A DNA stretch of 64,000 nt from Podospora pseudoanserina (Eukaryota > Ascomycota > Sordariomycetes > Sordariales > Podosporaceae), in the NCBI RefSeq assembly GCF_035222485.1, contig NC_085923.1, positions 3,596,001 through 3,660,000 of the forward strand, written 5' to 3'. The position numbers were made by a program, and so were the translations under genes. The stretch's first letter is position 1. Each line of letters starts with the position of its first letter. A model generated the notes under the pieces. It worked only from the letters and a program-made list of their open reading frames with translations. It made no database searches and was not told the DNA's origin. Positions 43,884-54,182 of the stretch are shown here, in pieces.

Positions 43884-44858
43884 TGTGATGGGTGTGGTTT
43901 GGGGTGTAGATAGGTAAGTTGATGGCGGAGGGGGGCAAAAGAGGGGGGTTCATATCGGGTGAGATTGATGTTATCGTGGGCTGTGACACGATGTACAGTA
44001 CGGAGTAATCGGTTGCGGGAGTTGATACGGAATGTCCCAGCCAATGAAAGAGAGAGACGGCAGTGGATGTTGGTTTGGGGGTGCAGAGAGAGTTGACCGT
44101 CCGCCAATAAGATGGGAAGCGAGAAGATCAAGACAGGAACCTTGCATGTCAGACAAAGAATCGATTTTGGGCAGGCTATTGGTGACAATCACAGGTCAGT
44201 CCAGTCACTTACACTGGTCGCCGTCTGCATGACATCAAATCAGCAGGAGTTTTAGGTGGAGAATGGCAATCGTCTAAAGTCAAAGGCTGGTAATACGCGT
44301 GGTTCAAATCACAAAGTGTAGAGATATATGCCACCCGGCCTACCCTGTGGGTAGGATGTCCTTTGGTTCCACACAAAGATTTGGGATCTCACTATAGGGA
44401 TCCTGATGGAAAGTTAAACCTTGGATTCTATAATCTCTTGGGATATCTATCTAATGCAGTAGAAGCCTTTTGTGTTCTGTCCCCCTAGATTTTCTCTTCT
44501 TTTTGCGGTAATGAGATCTTGAAAGTCCTCAATCCTTGGTGGGCGATGTCTAGGTTGACAGGAATTTTGTTGTCTAACCCTTCCATTCCATAGTGTTTCG
44601 GGACGAGCAGTGCATGACTTGTTGGAGGTTGTGTAGTGCGTATGGCAACCGTGAGCCTGTATTGTGTTTTGTAGCATGGGGAAGGGGAGAGAGAAGCTGG
44701 GCGTTCTCTGATGGCAAATGGACCTCGATATTGGTGCTTTTATGCCATGGACGATCAATTCTAGTCAGGGGTATAATGTTAACGCAACAACAGCCGCAGC
44801 AGTTCGTGCCAGCGGGAGTTTGTGGTGCATGCTGCATCTAGGCACCAAACTACATGCT
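43884..44858. other. Intergenic, about 1 kb
   Basis: Promoter of the CipB-like gene and 3' flank of the broken F-box-like gene. Open frames here are not protein-like. No RNA gene or repeat was recognised. Confidence 0.4.
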
Positions 44859-46272
44859 TCAGTTCATGGTCTGCCGTGATCCCCCAGGTGTCTGGGTCCA
44901 AACTTCGGAGTCATTCCCTAGAGCCCTAGAAGTAGGCGCCAGCTTTTGTTCCAAGGGTGTGGAGATTCTTCTCAGACACTTGAGATAGATACGACCGGAA
45001 TCACCTTCCTGGATCCAATAGTACTGTGCGTCGCACTCGGAGCACTGATATGAGTGGCAAGACATCTTTGTTTGAGATGTGAAGATCGCCGACCATTCCT
45101 TGTCATAAGGTGAAAAAGTGCCCACGACGATGAGGCTCTTTGATCGAACGACAGCGGCAGCACAGCTCCATCGAGTCCCGGCTATAAAGACAGCCATGAC
45201 TGACGGGCTGCCAAGTTTTCCGGGGTTGCAAAGGGGTTTCGGGAGGGTCGAGGCATGCGCACTGATTGTGCTCGAACGGCAACAGTAATTGGCCGTCCGG
45301 AAATGTGACATGGGAACAGAGTCTATTTCCAGACGCAGCCTGGTTTTGGAGAAATAAACAGCCGCGGAGATACTGTCTCGAAACTGGGACTGAAGTGCTG
45401 AGGTCGAAGGCCACGTAGGTCCAACCAATGTGAACCGATACAGGACGAGGATCGATGAGTTGCATCTGGCCGTTGGTTAAAGGCCGGAAGACGAATGGAG
45501 CGTATGCAGCCGTGGTATATGTGGAGTTCGCACAGGAAGAGCAAAGGATGCCATGTAAGTGAATTGGCGTCCTTCCCCTCTCAGTGGCGTGTCCAACGAG
45601 GTCTGCCCACCTGATCACTTTGTGGGCACACATTCTCACAGCACCCTGGGTCCTAATACAGATGCGACGAAAATTTGACTCCTGGCGTTGGCTTAATGAG
45701 AACAGGAACCAGGGGTGGCTTCCTTGGCAGGCGTGGCACCACAGTGTCAGGTTGCCAAAAGGTCTGCTGCCCAGCAGTCGCCATTTGACATATCCGACTA
45801 ACATCGCACCGCGGCAGCAGACACACTTTCCAAGGCCATTATCTTCTCGGAGAAGATCTGCCACTTGAGGCTTTTGTCGGCGTCTGTCAGCCTTGCTTCC
45901 GTGCAATGGCCACACCGCCAGCTGCCAGTTTGTTTCATCCGGGGATACGTTCGGCGGCGGAGTGATGTGCCACACTTATAGCCCCGAGACGATGCGGAGA
46001 AACAAACTACATGTATAGCGAAGTATTTGTTGGGTGATTTCGTCTGTCAGATCCTTGGCGATATAGAGGAGAAGCTCCTCAGGTAGTCGATATAATGGGC
46101 TCCTGATGTACTTGATGAACTGTCGTCGATACCACGATGTATCGTACTCTGGAACAGTTGGTATCTTGGTGGGTTCCATCAGTTCACATGTCGTCGAAGT
46201 TGCCGTTTGAAATTGCAAGCTGGCATGGTTATGGCTAGGCACAACTGCTGGTGTTACATGCAAACCAGCCAT
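44859..46272 (-). pseudogene. F-box-like Cys-rich protein gene, interrupted
   Basis: The ATG at 46272 opens MAGLHVTP and leads to SPLYRLPEELLLYIAKDLTDEITQQILRYTCSLFLRIV, an F-box-like helix pair common in fungal proteins. A TAA at 45976-45978 interrupts the same frame, which then continues without a break for nearly 300 codons. These include Cys pairs (GKCVCCRGAM, LTLWCHACQGSHPWFLF, RICIRTQGAVRMCAHKVIRWADL, LCSSCANST) like those of a fungal F-box family with a Cys-rich middle. Near 45110-45200 the sense moves to another frame (SLIVVGTFSPYDKEW, CHSYQCSECDAQYYWIQEGDSGRIYLKC). A 36-nt GT...AG pair around the first stop exists but is too short for a normal intron. A gene in early decay is the simplest reading. 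Confidence 0.55.
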
Positions 46273-46970
46273 GATGTACAAGATATGAAAGGTTGATAAG
46301 GTTGTTGTCGGCTGGTCAGCGGCAGGTTGTAGACCTTATAATGTGGTGGGAAAAGTGTCCGTTAGTCATCTGCGTAAAAAGATTAACAAGTTCAGCCACG
46401 AGCCATATACTACAATGACTCACGAAACTTGGTAGATAACTGTTTCAATTCACCCTGTCCACATACTGGCCAAAAAAGCCTCTTGCTGTAAGGTAGGCTG
46501 GAAAGCGCCCAAGCCCTGCGCCCACAGAAGGGCTGGAGTAGGACAACGTCAATGGAACAGTGAAGAGCGGTTGGCAAGAGCAACCAACTGGCCACGAAGC
46601 GACCACTTATGCTCAGTGCAACTCAAAACTTTAACTATTGCTACCTAGGGTATTCTATTTACAAAAGCCTTTCTGTTAGTCATCATCATTGGCAAGAGCA
46701 AAAAGTTAAGATAGAAATATATAGGGGGAAGTAGTCTAACTAAGGTTGGCAATCTTGGTGGTATATTGATTGACACTGACATAAATTGGTATCACTGATA
46801 CCAATCTATGATGAGAGGACACAATTCTTTCCGTGGTGCCTGTACAATCCAAAGAGCAATCCTCCCCTCAGCAAGGCAGGGGACCTTTTGATCAGACTGA
46901 CATAAGGTACAAAATGGCAGAAGCCGGTTTCGGCGTCAATCAAAGAGGGAGTCTTTCCTTGGAGCTTTAG
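46273..46970. other. Intergenic, somewhat AT-rich, with a 21-nt palindrome
   Basis: The stretch at 46610-46800 is richer in A and T than its surroundings. It contains the palindrome at 46785-46805. No gene is seen. Confidence 0.4.
46785..46805. repeat. Perfect 21-nt inverted repeat
   Basis: Half-site ATTGGTATCA, one central C, then the exact reverse complement. It lies downstream of the CTR gene, between two minus-strand genes. It could be a protein-binding site or a hairpin; nothing else supports either. Confidence 0.6.
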
Positions 46971-47603
46971 CTAACATTCATCTTCATCTGGGTGTCCGCC
47001 GTTGTTATCCTTGGCAGCGGTAAACAGGAAGGTCCCAGCAAATACACCTATCAATACGGCAAGGAAGTATCCGACGTTCATCGTCATCACAGCCAACATT
47101 CTGGAAAGAATATACACAGGTCAGCCCCAGACTCAAGGATGGGCCAGTAGATATATGAGCACTTACACGAGATATGCATGACCTGCTATGGCCATATCGA
47201 AGCCTGCCCTCGCGAGTCTCAATGAGAGTGGTGTGTCGAGCCAATAGCTTCGCAAACCCATTAGGATTATCCGGGCACCGCTGACAGGTTTGACAGGCTG
47301 TGCAAGTGTTGGTATTGCATTGCTGGAGCCGGAGCCATGTATGTGCTCGTCAGTCTCCTCGTCGCTGCCAACTTTGTGTCGGTGGTATGCTGGGTACGAC
47401 GACTTCCTCCCCCAGCTTGCGCGCTCAAGAGTGTGCCGGATGGCCATCAACACACGTGTCCACGCAGCAAGAACCACGAGAAAGATGCACGTTGCCGCGT
47501 AGTCGCCTGCGTTTTGGGGTTGCCACGAGGCCCAAAACAGTGGCGTTGATGTCGACAGAACGAACGTCATAGGCATCGTTGACACGGGACCCTCGTGATG
47601 CAT
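46971..47603 (-). CDS. CTR-type copper transporter
   Basis: Two exons (47167..47603, 46971..47100) with a 66-nt intron give 188 aa. The layout is that of CTR family proteins: a short outer N-terminus with Met (MPMTFVLSTSTPLFWASWQP), membrane helix 1 (GDYAATCIFLVVLAAWTRVLMAI), a cytoplasmic loop, helix 2 and helix 3 with MLAVMTMNVGYFLAVLIGVFAGTFLF. The MxxxM metal site and the GxxxG packing motif of the trimer are both present in that last part. The intron falls just before MLAVMTMN. The N-terminus has few Met/His copper-collecting motifs, as in some low-affinity or vacuolar members. It should move Cu(I) across the plasma or vacuolar membrane. Confidence 0.88.
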
Positions 47604-48912
47604 CTTTTTCGAGCTTGTGCTGGATAGAGTTGATCAAGATCGTAGCAGGTAGTTCGATCGAGACGTGAAGGCGTGGAGGAGTCCCGTTGGGGCGCCTGGG
47701 CGCATCCCATATCATAATCAGTCTGGGACAGACGGGATGACTTGTTATCTGTTGAGACTTGAAACTCCCCGGTTGGCAGTCGGTCCCTGTCGAGAGGGTA
47801 CCCGACTGCTTACGACCCACGCATCTTCGTTTACCTCTTCGTTGAGCAAGTTGTTTCCAGCGTCCACTTTCAGGCCACCGGCATGCCATGCTCGCATGGA
47901 ACTACCTCACATGATATGATAGGTGCGAGGGCAGAGAAAGACGCAGGCCAGTGTCATTCGGGACGGAGTCTTAGGAAGGAGGGGTACAGTCAGCTCCTCT
48001 GCGTAGTATGTGCCTTCATCGGAAAGCTATGTACCTTGCTGGCTGGCAAAGGCCCCGGTTAGAGCGCAATTGAGCACTTTATTATGCAGGGGTTTGCCCG
48101 ATGGCCCCCCAATCCCCTTTCTCGTGGTGCAGGCAGGCTCCGAGTACAATCTCAAAGGAGTTATAAGCCACTGTTAGCCACAGAATGTCCGAAGATCCAC
48201 CGAAGACTGCTGGCCGAGTCTTTGAGACAGTTCGTGACAGCTTGATAGGTGTCAGCCAACAAGACGAGACTATATTCAGATCCAGCCATGTCTGGCACCA
48301 GGTTATTTCACTCAATCGACGTCCGCACGTCATCTGGCTTGAGTCCCTTGTTGAACAACTGTAGCAGACTGAATTGATGATAAGCCCTCGATTCATCTTC
48401 ATCATTTCACGTGGCAGCCGAGAAGCCAGCCCTCTCAAGCTGCACAGTACAGGCCCAGACGTATTGCTAGCAAGGCGAGCAGGCGGCTCACGTCCGTATC
48501 ATTCAACCGAAGCTTCGACTCTAGGTGCCATCAGGCGGCAGTTCTCGGGGTGCTGCTCATTATCAGGGAAAAGGCCCTCCATTTGACTGATTGATTTGGA
48601 TGAGAGTTTTGAAGCTCAGATGGCGAGTGAGAAAACAAGGCTGCGATGGAAACACCACACACACATCCACAGCTGCTGCCAGCTGGGGGATGTGTGCCAA
48701 GCCTTGTCTGATGCGGGCTGAACTCGAACCAAAGCCCTCCCTCGATTCCCCCACTTCAGGGTGCATCCAAACAACAACAACATCAACACCGTCGCATGTT
48801 TTGGTCCCCATTCTTCCCAAGTATCTTTGCCATCCCAACAACAGCCTTTATCCGGTCTGGGACCGGAGAATATAGATATCAAAATACATACCCAACTCTT
48901 TTCTTATCCACC
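47604..48912. other. Intergenic, 1.3 kb, divergent promoters
   Basis: Lies between the CTR gene (-) and the coiled-coil protein gene (+). Open frames are short and not protein-like. No repeat or RNA gene was recognised. Confidence 0.4.
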
Positions 48913-50052
48913 ATGGACCAAGATCAGTTCGGCGGCCGCACCGATGATGACCTCTTTGCCGACGATATCGAACCTGTCTCGTACGAGGGAGAAGCCGTCG
49001 ACCCCCCGCCGGCGACCACCTTCAAGCCAGAGTCCGCCGAGGTTTCTCAACAACCAGCGGCAGAGGTTATACCAGACCCTCCTGTTCGCGCACAACTCGG
49101 GGGGCTAGCCCAGTCAAGACATAACTACCCAGACAGATCCCGCGCATCCAACAACAAGAGCAATGACAACAGGTCTTTTACCAAGGTACCACCTGCTTCG
49201 GCTCCCTCGAATACCACCAGTACACCGGCGAACGCACCGTCGGGTCCGAAAAGCTATGTCCACAGGGGGAAATTGAAGCCAAACAACAACACCGCCGCGG
49301 CGAGCGATATCCGCACGCTGAGTGGCGGTATGCAACGCTCCAGGATGAGTCAGGCTGAGTCTGACAAGATGATGGAGGAGAAAAGACTTGCTTCTGTTGA
49401 GAAGGAGCGGAAGTTCCAACGGATCAAACAGGATGAGGAGGAACACGCCATTGCTGTTGCCAAGGGCGAAGAAGAGGCATTGAAGCGCAAACAGGAGGAG
49501 GCTGCTGGCCTGAGAAAACGCAAGCCGAGAGATGCGCCCAAGCCGAAGCCGGCCCCGGTGGAGAGAAACAAGTATGATGCAGACCGGATGCAAAACAAGG
49601 GTCGTAAAGGGACGAGAGCACCATGGGACCAAGACAAGGTGGATTTAGACCAAGCGGCCGCCTTCAGAAAGGGGGCGAATCGCGAAGTAAAGGGATCAAC
49701 AGGATCAGGGTTGGGAGCAAGCAGGTATGCTTCCCAGGAGCCAAGCCGTGAACATGTCGACCAGGAAAGCGATGCATTTGGAAAACACAACTCTAGGCAG
49801 AACAAACAAGGGAGGACCTTGTTCGAAGCGGACGACGCATACAGACAAAAGCAGGAGGCGTTTAGACAAAACAAGGGCGGACATCAGCCCTCGGCCGTGT
49901 CACAACCGCTCACAACCAAGTCAAGTCAAAAGCCCAAGCCAACTGAGGACTTTCCAGTGCTACCGTCGTCAGGTCCTACCGCTACAAACACGGTGATCAG
50001 TCCCAGTTGGGTGAAGCCGGTTGGAGATTGGGCTGAGGACGTTGAAGGGTAG
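48913..50052 (+). CDS. Lys/Glu-rich coiled-coil protein of unknown function
   Basis: A single exon of 379 aa from the ATG at 48913 (CCACCATGGAC context); the frame is open further upstream, but the sequence before this ATG is not protein-like. The acidic start MDQDQFGGRTDDDLFADDIEP is followed by a disordered stretch and SYVHRGKLKP. A long charged helix, from about SRMSQAESDKMMEEKRLASVEKERK to EEALKRKQEEAAGLRKRKP, is probably a coiled coil. A basic/Gly region and the C-terminal motif ISPSWVKPVGDWAEDVEG complete it. Composition suggests an RNA- or ribosome-associated protein, but I recognise no domain. Confidence 0.75.
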   Translation: MDQDQFGGRTDDDLFADDIEPVSYEGEAVDPPPATTFKPESAEVSQQPAAEVIPDPPVRAQLGGLAQSRHNYPDRSRASNNKSNDNRSFTKVPPASAPSNTTSTPANAPSGPKSYVHRGKLKPNNNTAAASDIRTLSGGMQRSRMSQAESDKMMEEKRLASVEKERKFQRIKQDEEEHAIAVAKGEEEALKRKQEEAAGLRKRKPRDAPKPKPAPVERNKYDADRMQNKGRKGTRAPWDQDKVDLDQAAAFRKGANREVKGSTGSGLGASRYASQEPSREHVDQESDAFGKHNSRQNKQGRTLFEADDAYRQKQEAFRQNKGGHQPSAVSQPLTTKSSQKPKPTEDFPVLPSSGPTATNTVISPSWVKPVGDWAEDVEG

Positions 50053-50381
50053 GTAAACGTCGTCTATGAGGTTGGATACAGCGGCATTGGATATAACACT
50101 CTTTCTGGAAACAATCGACGGCGTCCATTTTATTTGCGGACATTCTACCTCCTAAATTCCTTTAAGGTGCTCTACGTGCTCTTCACACCGCTTGGAGTTT
50201 TCGCTGATGTTCATGTTGGGTGATTCTTGTCAAGCAGGACATGCGCCGGACTTGAGTGCTGTTCCGCATCGAACCGTGGTAAAGCTTGCGTGGTGGCAAG
50301 TGTGAACACCCGAGAATGGTCCAGGCAATTATTGGACCACCTGTTCTATTATTTGCATAGTGCCAAGGCCCCTCTACGTCT
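50053..50381. other. Intergenic between convergent genes
   Basis: 3' flanks of the coiled-coil protein gene (+) and of the Gpi16 gene (-). No gene seen. Confidence 0.4.
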
Positions 50382-52347
50382 TCACTCCTTCAAAGCTCCC
50401 TCTATGCTTTGGGCCGTGTCAACGGTCTCAAGCTTGTCAGGTTTTGTGCCTGATTCATCTGAGGCGTTGCCAGTCTTGCCCTTCTTGAGCTTTTCCACCA
50501 ACAAACTAACACGCCCCTGAATCCTCTTCTTGAGCGCAGCCAGACCCACCTCAGGCCCTTCATCCGCAGCCACGAACCTCCTCACGAGGATATTGAACAT
50601 GCCTCCAAATGCCAGTGCGATAGCTGTAGAAGTGAAAATGATAACGTTATATGGCATGCTGAAATCCGGGGTCGGCAAACTGCACAACAAGGACGTGGTT
50701 CGGAGGTTGTAGGCAGCCGGGCTCAAAATGGTAATGACGGCAGCCGCAACATCAAACCCTCTGTTGGCATCCGGGGGGTATTCGGTATATCGGAGAATGG
50801 ATTTCTCAAAGTCGTAAGTCAAGAAGACGGTGGATGCTGGCGGGACGCGCATGCGCACTTCAAGCTGCGTGCCCCTTGCGCGGTCGACAGCCGGGCGATA
50901 GTAGACCTCCTTGATCAAGGAGTCGTCCTTGGCGGTCTGCCCCTGAATACGAGCGGACATGGTGTGCAGGTAGATGCGCATGAACCACGGAAGAGACTCC
51001 ATGTAGACAAACTCGACTTCCGTGTCGGGACTTGGGTTGTGTAGGATGGTTTGCACGCCACCGCGTTCCTGGCCATGACCCGTGAAGCTGCGCTCGGCGT
51101 ATAGCAAAGGAGTCACTGGTTTGACGACAACAGCTGACTCATCTTCCGGGGCCGGCAGCACAATCTCGAAATCAACGTCTGGCTGGATCTCAAAGCAGCG
51201 CGAAACCCGGTCGAGATTCTTCTTTTCGAGGACGCCATCGGAGTGAAAAACGCTGCGCGAATCCGGAACATGGAGGCAAACCGGTGGAACGGCTGGGTCT
51301 GTCAAGGGGCATGTTCCCTTCATCGTTCTGCCAAAGATTTGGGACAGCGTCCAGTCTTGGTTGGCCTGGTGATCGGTGGGGAAGCACGTGTCGGGCGCGT
51401 GGTACGATTTCGAGGTATTGCAGGGGAGCTCATGGCCGGGAGGGGGCCTAGGAATCGGGTTACCTGGACCATGTTAGCGAATGACAGTCCCTCGAATATC
51501 AGGGAAAGCCCATACCCCTCGGCCGTTTGGACCGGTCAATATCAAGGACCATATCTATGGTCAGCTCGATCTGCAAGACGCACTCTGCACCGGCGGGGCA
51601 GATAGGCTTGACATCAATAGCCATGCTCTGCCATGAGGCATCAAACAGCTTGTGTCCATCGAGCAGGGTGGCAATGCCCGCCTTGCCCTTGCATGGTAGA
51701 AGCTTCAGGAAAGGGGTAAGGTTCTCGGTGCACACCACCTCATGGGGTAGAACGCCATAGAGCAAATGTGTGTCGGCGGCAGTCATATTCGGATGGTCGC
51801 CCTCGGGCTGGAAGGACATAACGGGTCGGGTGGTTCGGGTGCCATCGATGAAGTTGAGCGAGGCGCAAAAGAGGCCAGAGAGCGCATTCGTCAGCGTCAG
51901 CCACTTGTGATCGGCCCTGTAGCCCAAAGCTGTCAGTTCGTGTGAGCGGAACGGAAATCATTGTGAAGGGTCATACTCCTCGTCCGTCGCAGCTTGTAGC
52001 CAAGCCCACAGCTCAACGCCTGTTCCCCCTTCCCTGGCGCCGCCCCATGGTCTTGCGCCCCAGCTCTCGGAATCCCACCTCCCCAGGCTAAACCTCAGGT
52101 GCAGCTCTTGGGTGCCGGCATGTTGGAGAATTTGTCCGAGCGATCGAGGGAAGAATCGGAAGTTGTGCGCTTCAAACTCGGAGAGCGAAGTGTTGGATCG
52201 GAAATTGAAGCTTGCTAAAAGTGCCGACAGCGGCAGTGGTCGAAGGACGAGCTGTTCGTGGTAGTCTGCCGCGGCGGCGGATGCTGAAGAAAGAAGAGAG
52301 GAAAAGGAAACGAACGAGAGCAAAGCGAAGGAAAATAGTTGACGCAT
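50382..52347 (-). CDS. GPI16: GPI transamidase subunit Gpi16 / PIG-T
   Basis: Three exons (51977..52347, 51516..51916, 50382..51463) give 617 aa; the introns are 60 and 52 nt, the second with a GCTAAC branch point. The chosen start MRQLFSFALLSFVSFSSLLSSASA is a signal peptide; an in-frame upstream ATG would bury it. Family motifs run throughout: LVLRPLPLSALLASFNF, HNFRFFPRSLGQILQHAGTQELHLRFSLGRWD, TNALSGLFCASLNFID, GTRTTRPVMSFQPEG, LPHEVVCTENLTPFLKLLPCKGKAGIATLL and WTLSQIFGRTMKGTCPL. Near the C-terminus one membrane helix (MPYNVIIFTSTAIALAFGGMFNILVRRF) is followed by a cytosolic tail. Gpi16 is an ER-membrane subunit of the complex that attaches GPI anchors, disulfide-linked to the catalytic Gpi8 in known systems. 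Several products in this window look GPI-anchored and would be its clients. Confidence 0.93.
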
Positions 52348-52813
52348 TTTCCCAACAATCACGGCGGTCCGTCCATTGGCGCCGGGCAACACATAAGGTA
52401 CAAGAGAAGACAAAAAGTTTGATGTATTTCAGGGACCAAGAAGCCAGTGCATCGTAGGTGTGTGTCTTAGCTGTCGCGACGCACGCACGAGATGACGGCC
52501 ACTGTCAGACACCGAGCGGCGCCCAGGGGTCAATTAGAGCCCCATAATAACGGGTGGACCCCACATCTCCCAACGTGTTGCATTTTCCAGCAACGCCAGC
52601 CTTGCAGCGCGGCTGAACTCAAACCATCAATTTATTTTCCAAAAAGCATCCCAGCCACACCTTGACGTCGACATCAGCACAGCATACAAACCAGTAACCA
52701 GTTGTCAGCGCTTTTCGTCGCTATTTTTCTGATACCTGAACCTCGCGTCGCTTACAACATTCAATCTTTCCGATTAGATATTTGCCTGTCTGTTCCCAAA
52801 GCCGGCCGGAACC
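52348..52813. promoter_or_regulatory. Shared promoter region of divergent GPI16 and LUC7 genes
   Basis: 466 bp separate the two start codons, so both housekeeping genes probably draw on this region. No clear TATA element is seen on either side, in keeping with housekeeping promoters. Confidence 0.5.
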
Positions 52814-53759
52814 ATGGCAGCTGAACAACGAAAGCTTCTTGGTCAGTCCTCATCCCGTCCTATCGCTATTCTTCCTTGCCTCCCTTCATGTCACTAACTC
52901 TCCTTTAGAGCAGCTGATGGGCTCCAACCTCACCACCCGCGCCGCCCAGCTTCCCCTAACCGACCCAAAAGTCTGCCGATCCTATCTCGTCGGCACCTGT
53001 CCCCATGACCTCTTCACCAACACAAAGGCAGATCTTGGCCCCTGCCCTCGCGTCCACTCCGAGCCGCTCAAGCAAGAGTACGACTCCCTCCCAGACCCCG
53101 AAAAGAAGAAACTCGGCTTCGAGCACGACTACCTGCGCGACCTGTCTTCGCGAATCGATGCCTGCAACCGTAACATCGACACACTCCAGCGACGCTTAGA
53201 AAAGACGCCTGATGAAGTCCGGCAAACCAATGCGCTGTTGAAGGCTATCTCTGACCTCGGCTCAACAATCGCGAATGGCCTCCTGGAGGTGGAGATTCTG
53301 GCTGAAACGGGAGAAGTAGGAAGAGCTTACGACGAGTACTACAAGGTTCGACACGCCCAAGCGGCCAAGGCAGACAAAGAGAAGGAGCTTAAGGCGCTGA
53401 GTGAGACGTCTGGGCCATCGGGACATCAGAAGCTACAGGTGTGCGATGTGTGTGGTGCCTATCTCAGCAGGCTGGACAATGACAGGCGTTTGGCCGATCA
53501 CTTCTTTGGCAAAATGCACTTAGGCTTCGCCCAGATGAGAAAGGCGTACGAATCTTTCCCCAAGGAAATGAGAGGGAGGTACCAGGGCGGCGGCGGAGGT
53601 GGTGGCGGGCATGGAAGAGGAGTGCAGCAAATGGACGACGATATGGGACATGTTCCCACGGGGCCGGGAGGAGGATTCGGTGATGGCTGGAATAAGGGGC
53701 CACGAGGCCCCCGTGCCGGCGGAGGATTCCGTCCGAGAGGGCCAAGAAGAGGGTGGTAG
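52814..53759 (+). CDS. LUC7: U1 snRNP component Luc7
   Basis: Two exons (52814..52841, 52909..53759) with a 67-nt intron give 292 aa. The tiny first exon encodes MAAEQRKLL and joins to EQLMGSNL, the family opening. Both zinc fingers are visible: CCCH-type CRSYLVGTCPHDLF...GPCPRVHS, and C2H2-type CDVCGAYLSRLDNDRRLADHFFGKMHLGF. A helical spacer with coiled-coil character lies between them. The C-terminus is Gly/Arg rich (RGRYQGGGGGGGG, GGFRPRGPRRGW), in place of the RS domain of animal Luc7-like proteins. Luc7 sits in the U1 snRNP and helps select 5' splice sites, which fits the many short introns with variable donors in this window. Confidence 0.95.
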
Positions 53760-54182
53760 TTTTTCAGGACGCCCGGTCGTATTTTCATTCTTTGGCTAAG
53801 ACTGTTACTGCAGGTTGCATTGGCAAGGCGTTTTGGAGTTTTACAGATGCTGGGTTCTGGGCACAATTTGATTTCATTGGTTGGAATTGTCTCGGTTATG
53901 GTCTCACAGATGGCCACACACAAAGGCCTCGCCCCAACCAACATAAGACAGTATTACGTGTAAGAAAAACATGTTGGGCGCCTACATATATCCAGCTGCT
54001 TCATCTCGCATTTTTCTTCTGGCGAGCAGCTTCCTTCCTAAGCTCAACGTGGATGGTTTTGTCGAAAGTCAGCATGAAACCCACATGGGATGTGATGGGC
54101 ATGCACTATTAGTTCTTCCATTGTGTCTACGCACTGCTTGCTTTAGACTTGTACATGGCTTGTTCCACCGGATAAACTCCCC
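53760..54182. other. Intergenic between LUC7 and the HET gene
   Basis: 3' flank of LUC7 and promoter of the HET gene. No gene-like signal or clear TATA element. Confidence 0.4.

Noticed and set aside
44295-44325. GGTTCAAATC, resembling a tRNA T-loop
   Set aside because: No five-base T-stem and no acceptor or anticodon arm nearby.
45970-46010. A possible 36-nt intron around the stop in the F-box-like gene
   Set aside because: Too short compared with all supported introns, and it lacks a branch point.
46600-46830. AT-rich stretch as a possible mutated transposon remnant
   Set aside because: No terminal repeats, no transposase-like frame, and the bias is mild and short.
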